A stretch of 53,184 bases of DNA from Coleofasciculus sp. FACHB-1120 (GTDB taxonomy: Bacteria; Cyanobacteriota; Cyanobacteriia; Cyanobacteriales; FACHB-T130): positions 1 to 53,184 of the forward strand of contig NZ_JACJTV010000036.1 in NCBI RefSeq assembly GCF_014698845.1. Direction: 5' to 3'. A model generated the notes under the pieces. It ran no database searches and had not been told where the DNA came from. It worked only from the letters and a program-made list of their open reading frames with translations. Both the position numbers and the translations under genes were made by a program. Positions 8,117 through 16,556 of this stretch are shown in pieces (the stretch's first letter is position 1; every line of letters starts with the position of its first letter).

Positions 8117-9082
8117 ATGGCTGTATCAAAACGTAAAAAATTGGCGATTCTCGGTGTCGGTGCTGCCAGCGCTGCGTTGACCTTTCCTTTAGAAACGATG
8201 GTAAGGGCGCAAGACGTGGCACCCGTCGCCGCAACCACACCCCAGATGAATATCTTTCAAGCGGTGATTCTGGGTATGGTGCAAGGGTTGACTGAGTTTC
8301 TGCCCATTAGTAGTACGGCGCATTTGAAGGTGGTGCCGGTGATGCTGGGATGGGGCGATCCAGGAGTCGCCTTTACCGCCGTGATTCAGCTAGGCAGTAT
8401 TGCCGCAGTGCTGTGGTATTTCTGGGGGGATTTGCGTCAAATCACAACGGGTGCTTTCAAAGCGATCGCTCACAAAAATTACGAATCAAACGACTTCCGC
8501 ATGGCACTGGGGATCGTTTTGGGAACGTTACCCATCCTCTTTTTTGGACTGCTGATCAAAAAGTTTATTCCCAACTTTGACAACTCCCCGTTGCGGAGTA
8601 TGACAGCGATCGCGATTGCCTCTATTTTCATGGCTTTATTGTTGGGCATTGCAGAGCGCATTGGGAATAAAAAGCGGAACTTTGAGCAATTAACACTTCA
8701 AGATGGCATTTTGATGGGCTTGGCGCAGGCTTTGGCGCTGATTCCTGGTGTTTCTCGCTCCGGCTCCACCCTCACTGCTGGACTATTTATGAATTTAGAA
8801 CGGGCAACCGCTGCCCGCTTTTCTTTTTTATTGGGAATCCCAGCAATTACTCTGGCGGGGTTAGTGGAATTAAAAGGCGTTGTAGAAACAGGATTAGGAG
8901 ATGGTGGACTGCTGCCTTTGCTGGTGGGAGTCATCTCAGCGGGAGTATTTTCCTATCTCTCGATCGCGTGGCTGCTGCGCTTCCTGCAAACCCAGGATAC
9001 CTGGGTATTTATTTGGTATCGGTTAGCATTTGGAATAGCTATCTTGGGCGCAATTTTCGGCAAACTAATCCCGAATATCTAA
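8117..9082 (+). CDS. uppP: Undecaprenyl-diphosphatase
   Basis: UppP (BacA) is a membrane phosphatase that turns undecaprenyl diphosphate into the monophosphate carrier used for peptidoglycan and exported polysaccharides. Both family motifs are present: GLTEFLPISSTAHL (residues 57-70, with Glu60) and PGVSRSGST (210-218, with Arg214). There are about eight membrane segments. The core begins near MNIFQAVILG at residue 44. The 43 residues before it contain a hydrophobic stretch and RAQD, like a signal anchor. The ATG is supported by AGAGGA 5 nt upstream. The large polysaccharide locus beginning about 1.4 kb downstream would use the recycled carrier. Confidence 0.95.
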   Translation: MAVSKRKKLAILGVGAASAALTFPLETMVRAQDVAPVAATTPQMNIFQAVILGMVQGLTEFLPISSTAHLKVVPVMLGWGDPGVAFTAVIQLGSIAAVLWYFWGDLRQITTGAFKAIAHKNYESNDFRMALGIVLGTLPILFFGLLIKKFIPNFDNSPLRSMTAIAIASIFMALLLGIAERIGNKKRNFEQLTLQDGILMGLAQALALIPGVSRSGSTLTAGLFMNLERATAARFSFLLGIPAITLAGLVELKGVVETGLGDGGLLPLLVGVISAGVFSYLSIAWLLRFLQTQDTWVFIWYRLAFGIAILGAIFGKLIPNI

Positions 9083-9100
9083 TTACTTTTTCCTCGACTC

Positions 9101-9120
9101 CCTCTGTGCCTGAAGCGGTT
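9101..9120 (+). repeat. Dispersed 20-bp repeat, copy 2
   Basis: CCTCTGTGCCTGAAGCGGTT differs at two of 20 positions from the copy at 2249-2268. Like that copy it ends just before a start codon, here 17 nt upstream of 9138. Confidence 0.5.
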
Positions 9121-9137
9121 CGTTTTCTCTTAGTTTT

Positions 9138-10469
9138 ATGAGCGAGATTTCTATTCGTCCAGCCTTAATTACCCAGGTTCTCCCCGACTCCATTGCTGCC
9201 GAAGTTGGTTTTGAACCAGGAGACGCAATTGTTTCCATCAACGGGATGCGCCCCCGCGACCTTATTGACTACCAGTTCTTGTGTGCGGATGAAGTACTGG
9301 AACTGGAAGTTTTAGATACTGCTGGGAAAAGCCACTCGGTGGAAATTGAGAAAGACTACGACGATGACTTGGGTTTGGAATTTGAAACTGCCCTATTTGA
9401 TGGCTTAATTCAGTGCAATAACCGCTGTCCTTTTTGCTTCATCGACCAACAGCCACCCGGTAAAAGGCGATCGCTTTATCTCAAAGATGACGACTACCGT
9501 CTCAGCTTTCTCTATGGCTCATACTTAACTCTGACCAATCTCACCCAACGGGAATGGGACAGGATTGAGCAGATGCGCCTATCCCCCCTCTACGTCTCCA
9601 TCCACGCTACCGAACCAGAAGTCCGCAGCCGCCTGCTAAAAAATCCCCGCGCTGGTGAGATTTTGCAGCAACTGCGGTGGTTTCAAGAACGGCGTCTGCA
9701 AATCCATGCTCAGGTTGTTCTTTGTCCTGGCATTAACGATGGCGATCGCCTAGATACCACCCTGGGGGATTTAGCCTCTTTTCATCAGGGAGATATCTCG
9801 GCGGTAGCCTCCGTGGCAGTGGTTCCGGTCGGTTTGACACGCTTCCGTCCAACCGAAGACGAACTAACCCCCGTGACCCCCCAGAAAGCCACTGAAGTGA
9901 TTTTGCAAGTCCAGGCACTCCAGGGAAAATTCCGCAGCCAATTGGGATCTACTTTTGCCTGGTTAGCCGACGAGTGGTTTTTAATTGCTGGGCAAGAATT
10001 ACCGCCAGAATCAGACTACGAAGATTATCCTCAAATTGCCAATGGAGTCGGTTCGATTCGCCAATTTCTTAAGGAATTTCAGCAGGTTGCCGAGAAAAAA
10101 TTGCCGCGACGTTTAGAAACACCCCGGAAATTCACTTGGGTGGTGGGGAATGCAGTGGAAAAAGCCTTTGAGCCGATCGTACAACACCTGAATAAAGTGG
10201 AAGGACTGCAAGTAAATCTGGCGGCATTGCGTAGCGAATACTGGGGACAAGAGATTAGCGTTACGGGCTTGTTAACGGGTCAAGATTTGCTGAAATTAAA
10301 GGGAAGAGATTTAGGCGATCGCATTCTCCTCCCCTCAGTCATGCTAAAACATGGCGATTCTTGCTTCCTGGATGACATGACGGTGGAACAACTCGCCACC
10401 GATTTGGGTACACCCATCTTGCCCATCAACGGCATCGAAGAACTCATCGACGCCTGCATTCACCCTTAA
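9138..10469 (+). CDS. PDZ and radical-SAM-like FeS protein (DUF512/TIGR03279 type)
   Basis: The protein starts with a PDZ-like domain (about 5-75; ITQVLPDSIAAEVGFEPGD). It is followed by a Cys cluster CNNRCPFC with Cys93, Cys97 and Cys100, the CX3CX2C pattern that binds a 4Fe-4S cluster in radical-SAM enzymes. The conserved run FIDQQPPGKRRSLYLKDDDY comes next and the DUF512 region fills the C-terminal half. At 443 residues it is full length. Homologues in cyanobacteria are annotated as putative FeS oxidoreductases, and the reaction is not known to me. Its stop codon overlaps that of the convergent glycosyltransferase within a shared TTAA, leaving no room for a terminator between them. Confidence 0.88.
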   Translation: MSEISIRPALITQVLPDSIAAEVGFEPGDAIVSINGMRPRDLIDYQFLCADEVLELEVLDTAGKSHSVEIEKDYDDDLGLEFETALFDGLIQCNNRCPFCFIDQQPPGKRRSLYLKDDDYRLSFLYGSYLTLTNLTQREWDRIEQMRLSPLYVSIHATEPEVRSRLLKNPRAGEILQQLRWFQERRLQIHAQVVLCPGINDGDRLDTTLGDLASFHQGDISAVASVAVVPVGLTRFRPTEDELTPVTPQKATEVILQVQALQGKFRSQLGSTFAWLADEWFLIAGQELPPESDYEDYPQIANGVGSIRQFLKEFQQVAEKKLPRRLETPRKFTWVVGNAVEKAFEPIVQHLNKVEGLQVNLAALRSEYWGQEISVTGLLTGQDLLKLKGRDLGDRILLPSVMLKHGDSCFLDDMTVEQLATDLGTPILPINGIEELIDACIHP

Positions 10470-11725
10470 TCCGTCAAGCCTTTAGCAACTGAAGTGACGA
10501 TAGCGGGCTGAGGCAGCATTTTCTCATACAAATCGAGCAAAAGCCTTTCCTTGAGATCCCAATCGAAGACTTCCTTCACCCGTTTTTGTCCCGCTTGTCC
10601 CATTCGCAGCCGTAATGCTGGATCTTCCGCTAAACGAGTCATCGCAGTAGCTAAGTCGCGTGCGACTTGTTCGGGATCTATCGCCGCCACTTTAATCCCA
10701 GTTTCCTCCGTTACCTGTACCGCTGGCCCTCCCAAATCCAAGCAAATGACTGGACGCCCCGCCGCCATCATTTCCGCACAGACAAACCCCCCAGATTCGT
10801 GCAGGCTGGGGTGAACGAGGACGTGGCAATGCCCGATTTTAGATAGGGTTTCCTGGCGCGGTAAAGCGCCCCAGAAGCGAACTTTATCCGCCACTCCCAG
10901 TGAGTGAGCGATCGCTTCCAATTGTTCCCGTTCCCGTCCATCTCCCACAATCCAGTATTCTGCTTTGGGAATTTGAGCCAAAGCAAAAGCGCGAATCCCC
11001 AGATGGACTCCTTTCCAGTGGATAAGGCGACCCACGGTAATAAACCGTATTGGACTATCATCAGGCACAGTATGGTGGGCTAATTGATTAATTTCCTCCT
11101 TAGATAAACCCACTTGGGAAGCGATTTGGACATTTTTTACTCCAAGCGATCGCAATCGTTCTGCTGTCTCCTCAGTGGTTGCTAATCCCACACAACTTCG
11201 CTTTGCCGTCAGTCGTACAAACGGATCTTGCTCACCCAGCGATTGAGCGAAGTTTCGCAGCAATTCGTAAACCTTGCCACGCTGACTAAAATCTTTCCAA
11301 AAAGCTGTTGGAGCCGATTCAGCGCCTCCGACAGGTCCCCAAATGAAGGGAACTGGCAATAGTGCTAAAAAGCTAGGAGACCAGTGTTTCACATAAGTGA
11401 CATGACGCACCAAGTCAAAGTCAATCTCCCGATGCAGCCGCCTTGCCAGAAAATAAGCTTGTATTTGCCAAAGGTAGTAATGAAGTTGCACCAACCCTTG
11501 CTTATTCCGCCAATCTTCTGTCCAATTAAACGGATCGAAATAAACAAAGTGTAAGTTGGGAACCGGATGACGATCTAGCTCGGCTTCAATTGCGGCACGA
11601 TAACCAATACGAGTTAACACCCAAACTTCGTGATGATTCGCTACTTGCCGAACCGTATTCCAGCCTACCCCTTCCTCAGAGCCACACCCAGGTTCGCAAG
11701 CGTATGCAGATAGAAGGATTTTCAT
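10466..11725 (-). CDS. Glycosyltransferase family 4
   Basis: A retaining GT-B sugar transferase of 419 residues, probably acting at the inner face of the membrane in polysaccharide assembly. The N-terminal half opens MKILLSAYACEPGCGSEEG, a form common in GT4 enzymes that act on large substrates. The C-terminal donor-binding half shows FITVGRLIHWKGVHLGIRAF, WIVGDG and HPSLHESGGFVCAEMMAAG, with the EX7E-type motif. It is the last gene of the leftward run. Its first seven codons and its upstream region were caught in a 194-bp tandem duplication. Donor and acceptor sugars cannot be told. Confidence 0.9.
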   Translation of the reverse strand: MKILLSAYACEPGCGSEEGVGWNTVRQVANHHEVWVLTRIGYRAAIEAELDRHPVPNLHFVYFDPFNWTEDWRNKQGLVQLHYYLWQIQAYFLARRLHREIDFDLVRHVTYVKHWSPSFLALLPVPFIWGPVGGAESAPTAFWKDFSQRGKVYELLRNFAQSLGEQDPFVRLTAKRSCVGLATTEETAERLRSLGVKNVQIASQVGLSKEEINQLAHHTVPDDSPIRFITVGRLIHWKGVHLGIRAFALAQIPKAEYWIVGDGREREQLEAIAHSLGVADKVRFWGALPRQETLSKIGHCHVLVHPSLHESGGFVCAEMMAAGRPVICLDLGGPAVQVTEETGIKVAAIDPEQVARDLATAMTRLAEDPALRLRMGQAGQKRVKEVFDWDLKERLLLDLYEKMLPQPAIVTSVAKGLTD

Positions 11726-12091
11726 AGGCTTTTTACCTCTTATAACATTAGCAACTTTCCCTATCTATAGTTCCCAACCACTTTCAAAACTACCCACTTT
11801 GACAAAATTATTTTCTGGTTTCCAGGCTATGCTAGGGAACGCAATTTCAGAAGCTCCGCCTCAATTCAATATCCTTGGACGTTTATTTAACTTTTTTATG
11901 CAGATAGAAGGATTTTCATAGGCTTCTTACCTCTTATAAAATTAGCAATTTTCCCTATCTATAGTTCCCACCCACCTTCAAAATTACCCACTTTCACAAA
12001 ATTATTTTCTGGTTTCCAGGCTATGCTGGGGAACGCAATTTCAGAAGCTCCGCCTCAATTCAATATCCTTGGACGTTTATTTAACTTTTTT
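11704..12091. repeat. Tandem duplication, two 194-bp units
   Basis: Unit 1 covers 11704-11897 and unit 2 covers 11898-12091. I count about eight substitutions between them (about 96% identity) and no indels. Each unit holds the first seven codons of the GT4 gene at 11725, the whole intergenic gap, and the last codons and stop of the GT4 gene that starts at 13268. Unit 2 therefore carries a vestigial start (ATG at 11919) reading MKILLSA and then a stop. No other gene lies in this gap. Confidence 0.93.
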
Positions 12092-13268
12092 GTAAAACAT
12101 TCATTGCTACTTCTGCCATTGATTTTGCTGCTGCCTCTGGAGTGTGCTGGTCTATCAATTGCTTTGATTTTTGTCCCATTGAAGCAACAAGATTTGGATT
12201 ATCTATAAAACGGACCATTCCTTCAGCAATTTCCTCTGGGTTTTGCGGATCGAACAAATACCCATTCTCTCCTTCTATCACCATTTCATAAGCGCCTGCG
12301 CCTTTAGAACACAATATGGGTTTGCCAAATACCATTGCCTCCAGCACCACCATTCCCCAGACATCTTCAAAGGTAGGAAAAATAAAGACATCAGCATTCT
12401 GAAAATATGCCCCTAGTTGTCCGTAATCCACCCATCCTGTCCAGGTAAAAAGCTCTGTTAAATTGTTGTCTTTAACAAAAGCTTCAAGCTCTTCGCGTTG
12501 CGCTCCATCCCCAATAATTAGCAGTGAATAATCAGAATATCCCTGACTTTGAAGAAGCGAGCATGCCTCCAAAAGCGCCTTTATCCCTTTTCTAGAAATT
12601 ACTTGCCCGACAAATAGAAAAACCGGACGTTTTAAATTTAATTCACTTGGTTTAGCAGCTTCAAGTTGTTCCCGCAAAGCTTGGGGTTCAGGCACCAGAT
12701 AAGTTTTAGTAAAAATTTTTCTTTTGTCAGCTCCAATTACCTTATGAAGATACTTTTTGCCATCATTGCTATTAGCAATAAAAGCATCTGTGAACTTAAC
12801 CATTAAACGACGCGAAAAGGTACGAAGTTTAGAATCTTCAAAGTTTGTATTTGGTGAACTACCATCATAAATAATTACAACTTTCCAACCTCCCAAAGGT
12901 TTGAAAAGCAGTGCTAAAACAGTCCACATAGAGAAAGCACTGGCGAAGACAACATGAGGCTTAAACTTAAGTAACTCATTCACAATCTTCGGTGAAGCTA
13001 CCATAAAACCGCGACCATAGCCACCCGATACTTGAGTTGCTTCTACGAATTTAAATTTTCCTACAAGTTTAACCGCAGAAGCTCCAAGAGCGTCAGCATC
13101 GAATTTTGGCCAAAGACAGCCAGTATAAAAAATTGTATGTTTACATATTTTCGTAAGTTCGTACAAGACAGGTCGCCAATAAGAGCCAAATTCGACTGAG
13201 GGAATCACAATTGCAATGCGGAGATCATCCATCTTTAATTTCTTGTTTTCAGAATTTCTAACTTTCAT
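12081..13268 (-). CDS. Glycosyltransferase family 4
   Basis: A GT-B transferase of 395 residues. The donor-binding half contains VFLFVGQVISRKGIKALLEA, LIIGDGAQREELE and FIFPTFEDVWGMVVLEAMVFGKP, the canonical GT4 EX7E region. The first twelve residues are polar, and a start at the internal Met of MDDLRIAIVIPS (about 13232) is possible. Its ATG overlaps the stop of the upstream GT2 gene by 4 nt, indicating translational coupling. The stop lies at the edge of the 194-bp duplication. Confidence 0.9.
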   Translation of the reverse strand: MKVRNSENKKLKMDDLRIAIVIPSVEFGSYWRPVLYELTKICKHTIFYTGCLWPKFDADALGASAVKLVGKFKFVEATQVSGGYGRGFMVASPKIVNELLKFKPHVVFASAFSMWTVLALLFKPLGGWKVVIIYDGSSPNTNFEDSKLRTFSRRLMVKFTDAFIANSNDGKKYLHKVIGADKRKIFTKTYLVPEPQALREQLEAAKPSELNLKRPVFLFVGQVISRKGIKALLEACSLLQSQGYSDYSLLIIGDGAQREELEAFVKDNNLTELFTWTGWVDYGQLGAYFQNADVFIFPTFEDVWGMVVLEAMVFGKPILCSKGAGAYEMVIEGENGYLFDPQNPEEIAEGMVRFIDNPNLVASMGQKSKQLIDQHTPEAAAKSMAEVAMNVLQKS

Positions 13269-14140
13269 GTTCCCATCTGCCCCCGCTTGCTAAAGCTTGA
13301 AAAAATCAATTTTCTATACGGCAGTAACCAATAAATAGGCCATAAAAGCCCAGCATGGCGCTGAGCAAATAACTTCCGTTCTTGAAATGTGAAATTTTTA
13401 GGTTGTTCTGCCTTTTGCCATCGTTCGCGAATCGGCAAATTAGAATCCATCCAATTCGCGTACAGAGGGTTTCCGGAACAGGTTCCGATGTAGCCTGGAG
13501 CTAGCCAAACTGTATATCCTTTTCGTCTCGCGCGTAACCCATAATCAAAGTCTCCCGCATAATGTTTAAAGTCAGGATCTAAGTTTCCAATGGCTTGGAA
13601 TATTTCTTTAGGAATCAATACACAATTTCCATGCATGGTGTCACATCGTATAGCTTTTTCACCCGGTTCTAGCCAGCGAAATTTGAAGGGGTGCCACCAC
13701 GTACTTCTCACGACACCGCCATAAGAAACCGTATTCGTCTCCGGATCGCAAGTCGCCCCTGTTACAATGACTGCTGCATTTCCTTGCGAGGCTAAAAGAT
13801 GAGAGGTTGTCAGAAAATTACTTAAAGCGTCTGGGTAAATTAGCGTGTCATCATTCAGCCAGAGATGGTAATCATGAGGATGCTTTATGGCTTCAGAAAA
13901 TGCCAGCCGCATTCCTCCATTCCAAAATAAATTTCCATCTCCCTGGATAATCTTTACTTGAGGATAGTTTTGGTTGACGGCTGCTGCTGTACCGTCAGTG
14001 CTGCCATCATCTACAAGATATACCCAAAGCTTAACGCCAGTTGGAAGTACCTGCTTAAAAAGTGCCTCTAGACTTGCTAAGGTTTTTTGCTTTCGGTTAT
14101 AGCAAGTGATAAGGACGGCTATGCTAGTATTTTCCATCAA
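13265..14140 (-). CDS. Glycosyltransferase family 2 (rhamnosyltransferase-like)
   Basis: An inverting GT-A transferase of 291 residues. The nucleotide-binding fold is seen in IAVLITCYNR, VDDGSTDGT (43-51) and a DXD-like NDD at 96-98 in HLWLNDDTLIYPDAL. The later GDFDYGLRARRKGY motif is typical of GT2 rhamnosyl- and galactofuranosyl-type enzymes. It is coupled by a 4-nt overlap to the next GT4 gene. The 216 bp upstream separate it from a divergent methyltransferase and must contain both promoters; no clear element was seen there. Confidence 0.9.
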   Translation of the reverse strand: MMENTSIAVLITCYNRKQKTLASLEALFKQVLPTGVKLWVYLVDDGSTDGTAAAVNQNYPQVKIIQGDGNLFWNGGMRLAFSEAIKHPHDYHLWLNDDTLIYPDALSNFLTTSHLLASQGNAAVIVTGATCDPETNTVSYGGVVRSTWWHPFKFRWLEPGEKAIRCDTMHGNCVLIPKEIFQAIGNLDPDFKHYAGDFDYGLRARRKGYTVWLAPGYIGTCSGNPLYANWMDSNLPIRERWQKAEQPKNFTFQERKLFAQRHAGLLWPIYWLLPYRKLIFSSFSKRGQMGT

Positions 14141-14356
14141 CCCCTCAAATTATTAAAATGAATGTTAGTTATCATAATAGCTATATTATTCCTAAACTTG
14201 GGAATACTAAGATTGGAAGCATGAACAAGTTAGCAAAGTAATTATTTTTTAGCTAACCTATATTCTACAATTTAAGAAGCCCCAGACTTACCTTTTTATA
14301 AATTGAAGAATGTTTTCAAGGTTCTTGCTATTAATTTTTATTAAGCTAAATTAAAG

Positions 14357-14989
14357 ATGCTTAATTCACTTTCTGAAATCAACAATATGTCTGCGGCAAT
14401 GAAATTAAATTTAGGCTCTTTCGACAGAATCTTTTCAGGCTGGATCAATACAGATATTACTCCTCATATCTGGGTTTCAAAAATCCCCTTTTTACCTGAT
14501 GTCATGTATAGAGTGGGGAAGCTCGATCAAGAAAGATATGAGGAACACCAAAAAGGAATTTTTCGTCAGCTTACATATCTGGATCTGACTAAAAAATTTC
14601 CCTGGTCTGATAATAGTGTCGATGCAGCATATACTTCTCATGTACTTGAGCATTTATACCTTGAAGGTGCTTTGAATTGTATCTCTGAAGTTTATCGAGT
14701 TCTGAAGCCAGGTGGAATATTCCGGGTTGCAGTTCCAGACCTCGATCAATTGATAAAGAGCTACGATCCTAGCTGTCCAGAAGTATTTCTGACAGAATTT
14801 TTAGAAGCAACGCAGACATTAGAAAAGAATCGCCACCACTGGCACTATAACGAAAACTCGTTGCGAAAAATCCTCTTAGATACTGGCTTTCGGGAAGTGG
14901 TGAGATGTGACTATCGAGACAGTCAAATAGCAGGTATTTCAGAACGAGAAGAACGTCCAGAATCCCTATTTATGGAATGTATTAAATAA
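14357..14989 (+). CDS. Class I SAM-dependent methyltransferase
   Basis: A 210-residue enzyme of the Methyltransf_11 type, likely to methylate a sugar or lipid-linked intermediate. The SAM-binding motif I is the slightly degenerate MKLNLGSFDRIFSGWINTDI. It is followed by the DNSVDAAYTSHVLEHL motif, and then ALNCISEVYRVLKPGGIFRVAVPDLD, which is characteristic. It is the only rightward gene inside the leftward sugar cluster. A later Met at residue 15 (MKLNLG) is a possible alternative start. The convergent polytopic gene ends 46 bp beyond its stop, with a hairpin between. Confidence 0.88.
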   Translation: MLNSLSEINNMSAAMKLNLGSFDRIFSGWINTDITPHIWVSKIPFLPDVMYRVGKLDQERYEEHQKGIFRQLTYLDLTKKFPWSDNSVDAAYTSHVLEHLYLEGALNCISEVYRVLKPGGIFRVAVPDLDQLIKSYDPSCPEVFLTEFLEATQTLEKNRHHWHYNENSLRKILLDTGFREVVRCDYRDSQIAGISEREERPESLFMECIK

Positions 14990-15003
14990 AATTAAAGACT
15001 GTA

Positions 15004-15022
15004 GGGTGGGCAATGCTCACCC
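15004..15022. terminator. Hairpin between convergent genes
   Basis: GGGTGGGC and GCTCACCC pair over 8 bp, including one G-T wobble, around a 3-nt loop. On the plus strand GAAAATTTTATATTT follows. It lies between the methyltransferase stop and the end of the leftward membrane gene, so it could serve both directions. Confidence 0.55.
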
Positions 15023-15035
15023 GAAAATTTTATAT

Positions 15036-16526
15036 TTATGGAACATAAGTAGAGGGAAACAAAGGGATAAGATGATAAAGCCCCGTATAAGTCTGAAACC
15101 CCGTATTTAACCCTACGTAGTAAGAAGGAACAATAATATTTATGAGGGCAATATAAAACAAGATACGATGCCCCGGAAAAGCTTTTTCTTCCCGTATTAA
15201 GATAGCAAAAGCAATTAACATTCCCAAGAAGCCATAGCCGACATTTCTACTAGTATCCACAATCAAAAACATTGTAGAAATAGGGAATGCAATGATACTA
15301 GCGATCGCGCCTACCAAAAGTGCCTCGCCCTGACACCAAAGTATCCACAAAATATACAAAATAATAATCCACAATAGCTTGTAGGAGAAGAAAAAGCCTG
15401 CTAACCCCAACATTGGGTTTTCAGCTAAATACTGCAATGCCGTCTTATTCTCCAGGATCAAATGTGCCTTTACTGGGCTATCCAGAGAAAATCCACTACC
15501 AGCAAACCAAATAAAACAATAAATAGGGACTAAAGATAAAGCGGTTAATACTTCTCGCCTGGGAAAACAGAAAATAACGATTGGGATGAAGACAAAAGCA
15601 CTGGCTTCATGCGTGGCTAAAGCAAAAGCAAGGGTTGCGAGTCTTCCCTGTCGAGTCATAGGGATACAAGCTGGAAGTAATAGCAGACTAAAAAATAGCT
15701 GATCGACATAGCCCGGAAATTGACAATTAAAGATTAAATAACTACTGGTTGCAATTGAAAGGTAATATAAACCAAGTTTTTGATAATTTATTGATTTGGA
15801 TTCAATTTCTTGTTGCCCCTCATCAGGCTCCTTTGAAGCAAAGATTTTGGACTCGATAAAGGTTAAAGTCAAGAAGATTAAAAGATAGGTACAAGCCAGA
15901 GAAAAAATGTAATACAGGAACGGTCCACTCATGTGGATAAAGTTAGCGATCGCTAGCATAAACAAGCGTCGATAATACCAGTCAGCATTTTGACTAAAAG
16001 GCTCTAAACTCCTAATGGCATACTCTAAACCCATCACCCCTGGACCTAAAGGATAGCGAAAAGGGACGATGAGTAAAGATATAATTGCGAAGATGGCTAA
16101 GGACGCGATCGCTCTTCTTTTAAACCTAGACTGAAATAGTGAATGGCGCGACTTAATAACCGATATTAAAATTGGGTATCCAATAACTAAAGTTGCGATA
16201 AAAAAGAGAAATCCCTTGATAGGGATTATGCCGTAATTAGTAGTAATCTCAGCTAGTTGCTGCGGAGCAGTTTTGGCTAGGATTTCTGGAGAAATTACCC
16301 CTTGGGTGAAACGACTTTCGATTGCTTGAACAGTTGTAGAAACCCAATCTTGAGGCAGGCGATTGAAAATTGCTTGAAACGCCATGATTATTCTATTTTT
16401 CGGCGCATTCGCTACTGCATACAAAGTAGCTACCGCTATCCAGAAAAAGGTTGGAGGAATAACATTCTTTTCTTTGAGCGTATCAAAGAGTACGTAATGT
16501 AAGTATTTCTCTGAGCGTTTCAACAT
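15036..16526 (-). CDS. Polytopic membrane protein of the polysaccharide locus, function unknown
   Basis: The 496-residue protein has roughly ten to twelve hydrophobic segments and a large N-terminal loop rich in polar residues (about 45-105). No catalytic motif that I recognise is visible. Size, topology and position next to glycosyltransferase genes would suit a polymerase-like protein (EpsG or Wzy type) or a GT-C-like membrane enzyme, but neither is shown by the sequence. A clear O-antigen ligase-type gene lies elsewhere in the cluster. It is 30 bp downstream of the next glycosyltransferase gene and probably in the same transcript. Confidence 0.75.
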   Translation of the reverse strand: MLKRSEKYLHYVLFDTLKEKNVIPPTFFWIAVATLYAVANAPKNRIIMAFQAIFNRLPQDWVSTTVQAIESRFTQGVISPEILAKTAPQQLAEITTNYGIIPIKGFLFFIATLVIGYPILISVIKSRHSLFQSRFKRRAIASLAIFAIISLLIVPFRYPLGPGVMGLEYAIRSLEPFSQNADWYYRRLFMLAIANFIHMSGPFLYYIFSLACTYLLIFLTLTFIESKIFASKEPDEGQQEIESKSINYQKLGLYYLSIATSSYLIFNCQFPGYVDQLFFSLLLLPACIPMTRQGRLATLAFALATHEASAFVFIPIVIFCFPRREVLTALSLVPIYCFIWFAGSGFSLDSPVKAHLILENKTALQYLAENPMLGLAGFFFSYKLLWIIILYILWILWCQGEALLVGAIASIIAFPISTMFLIVDTSRNVGYGFLGMLIAFAILIREEKAFPGHRILFYIALINIIVPSYYVGLNTGFQTYTGLYHLIPLFPSTYVP

Positions 16527-16556
16527 CTAAAAAATCCTTAGATAAAATTTTGTAAG

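Noticed and set aside
12023-12208. A 61-codon plus-strand frame
   Set aside because: It spans the edge of the 194-bp duplication and the antisense of the GT4 gene, and has no family-like content.
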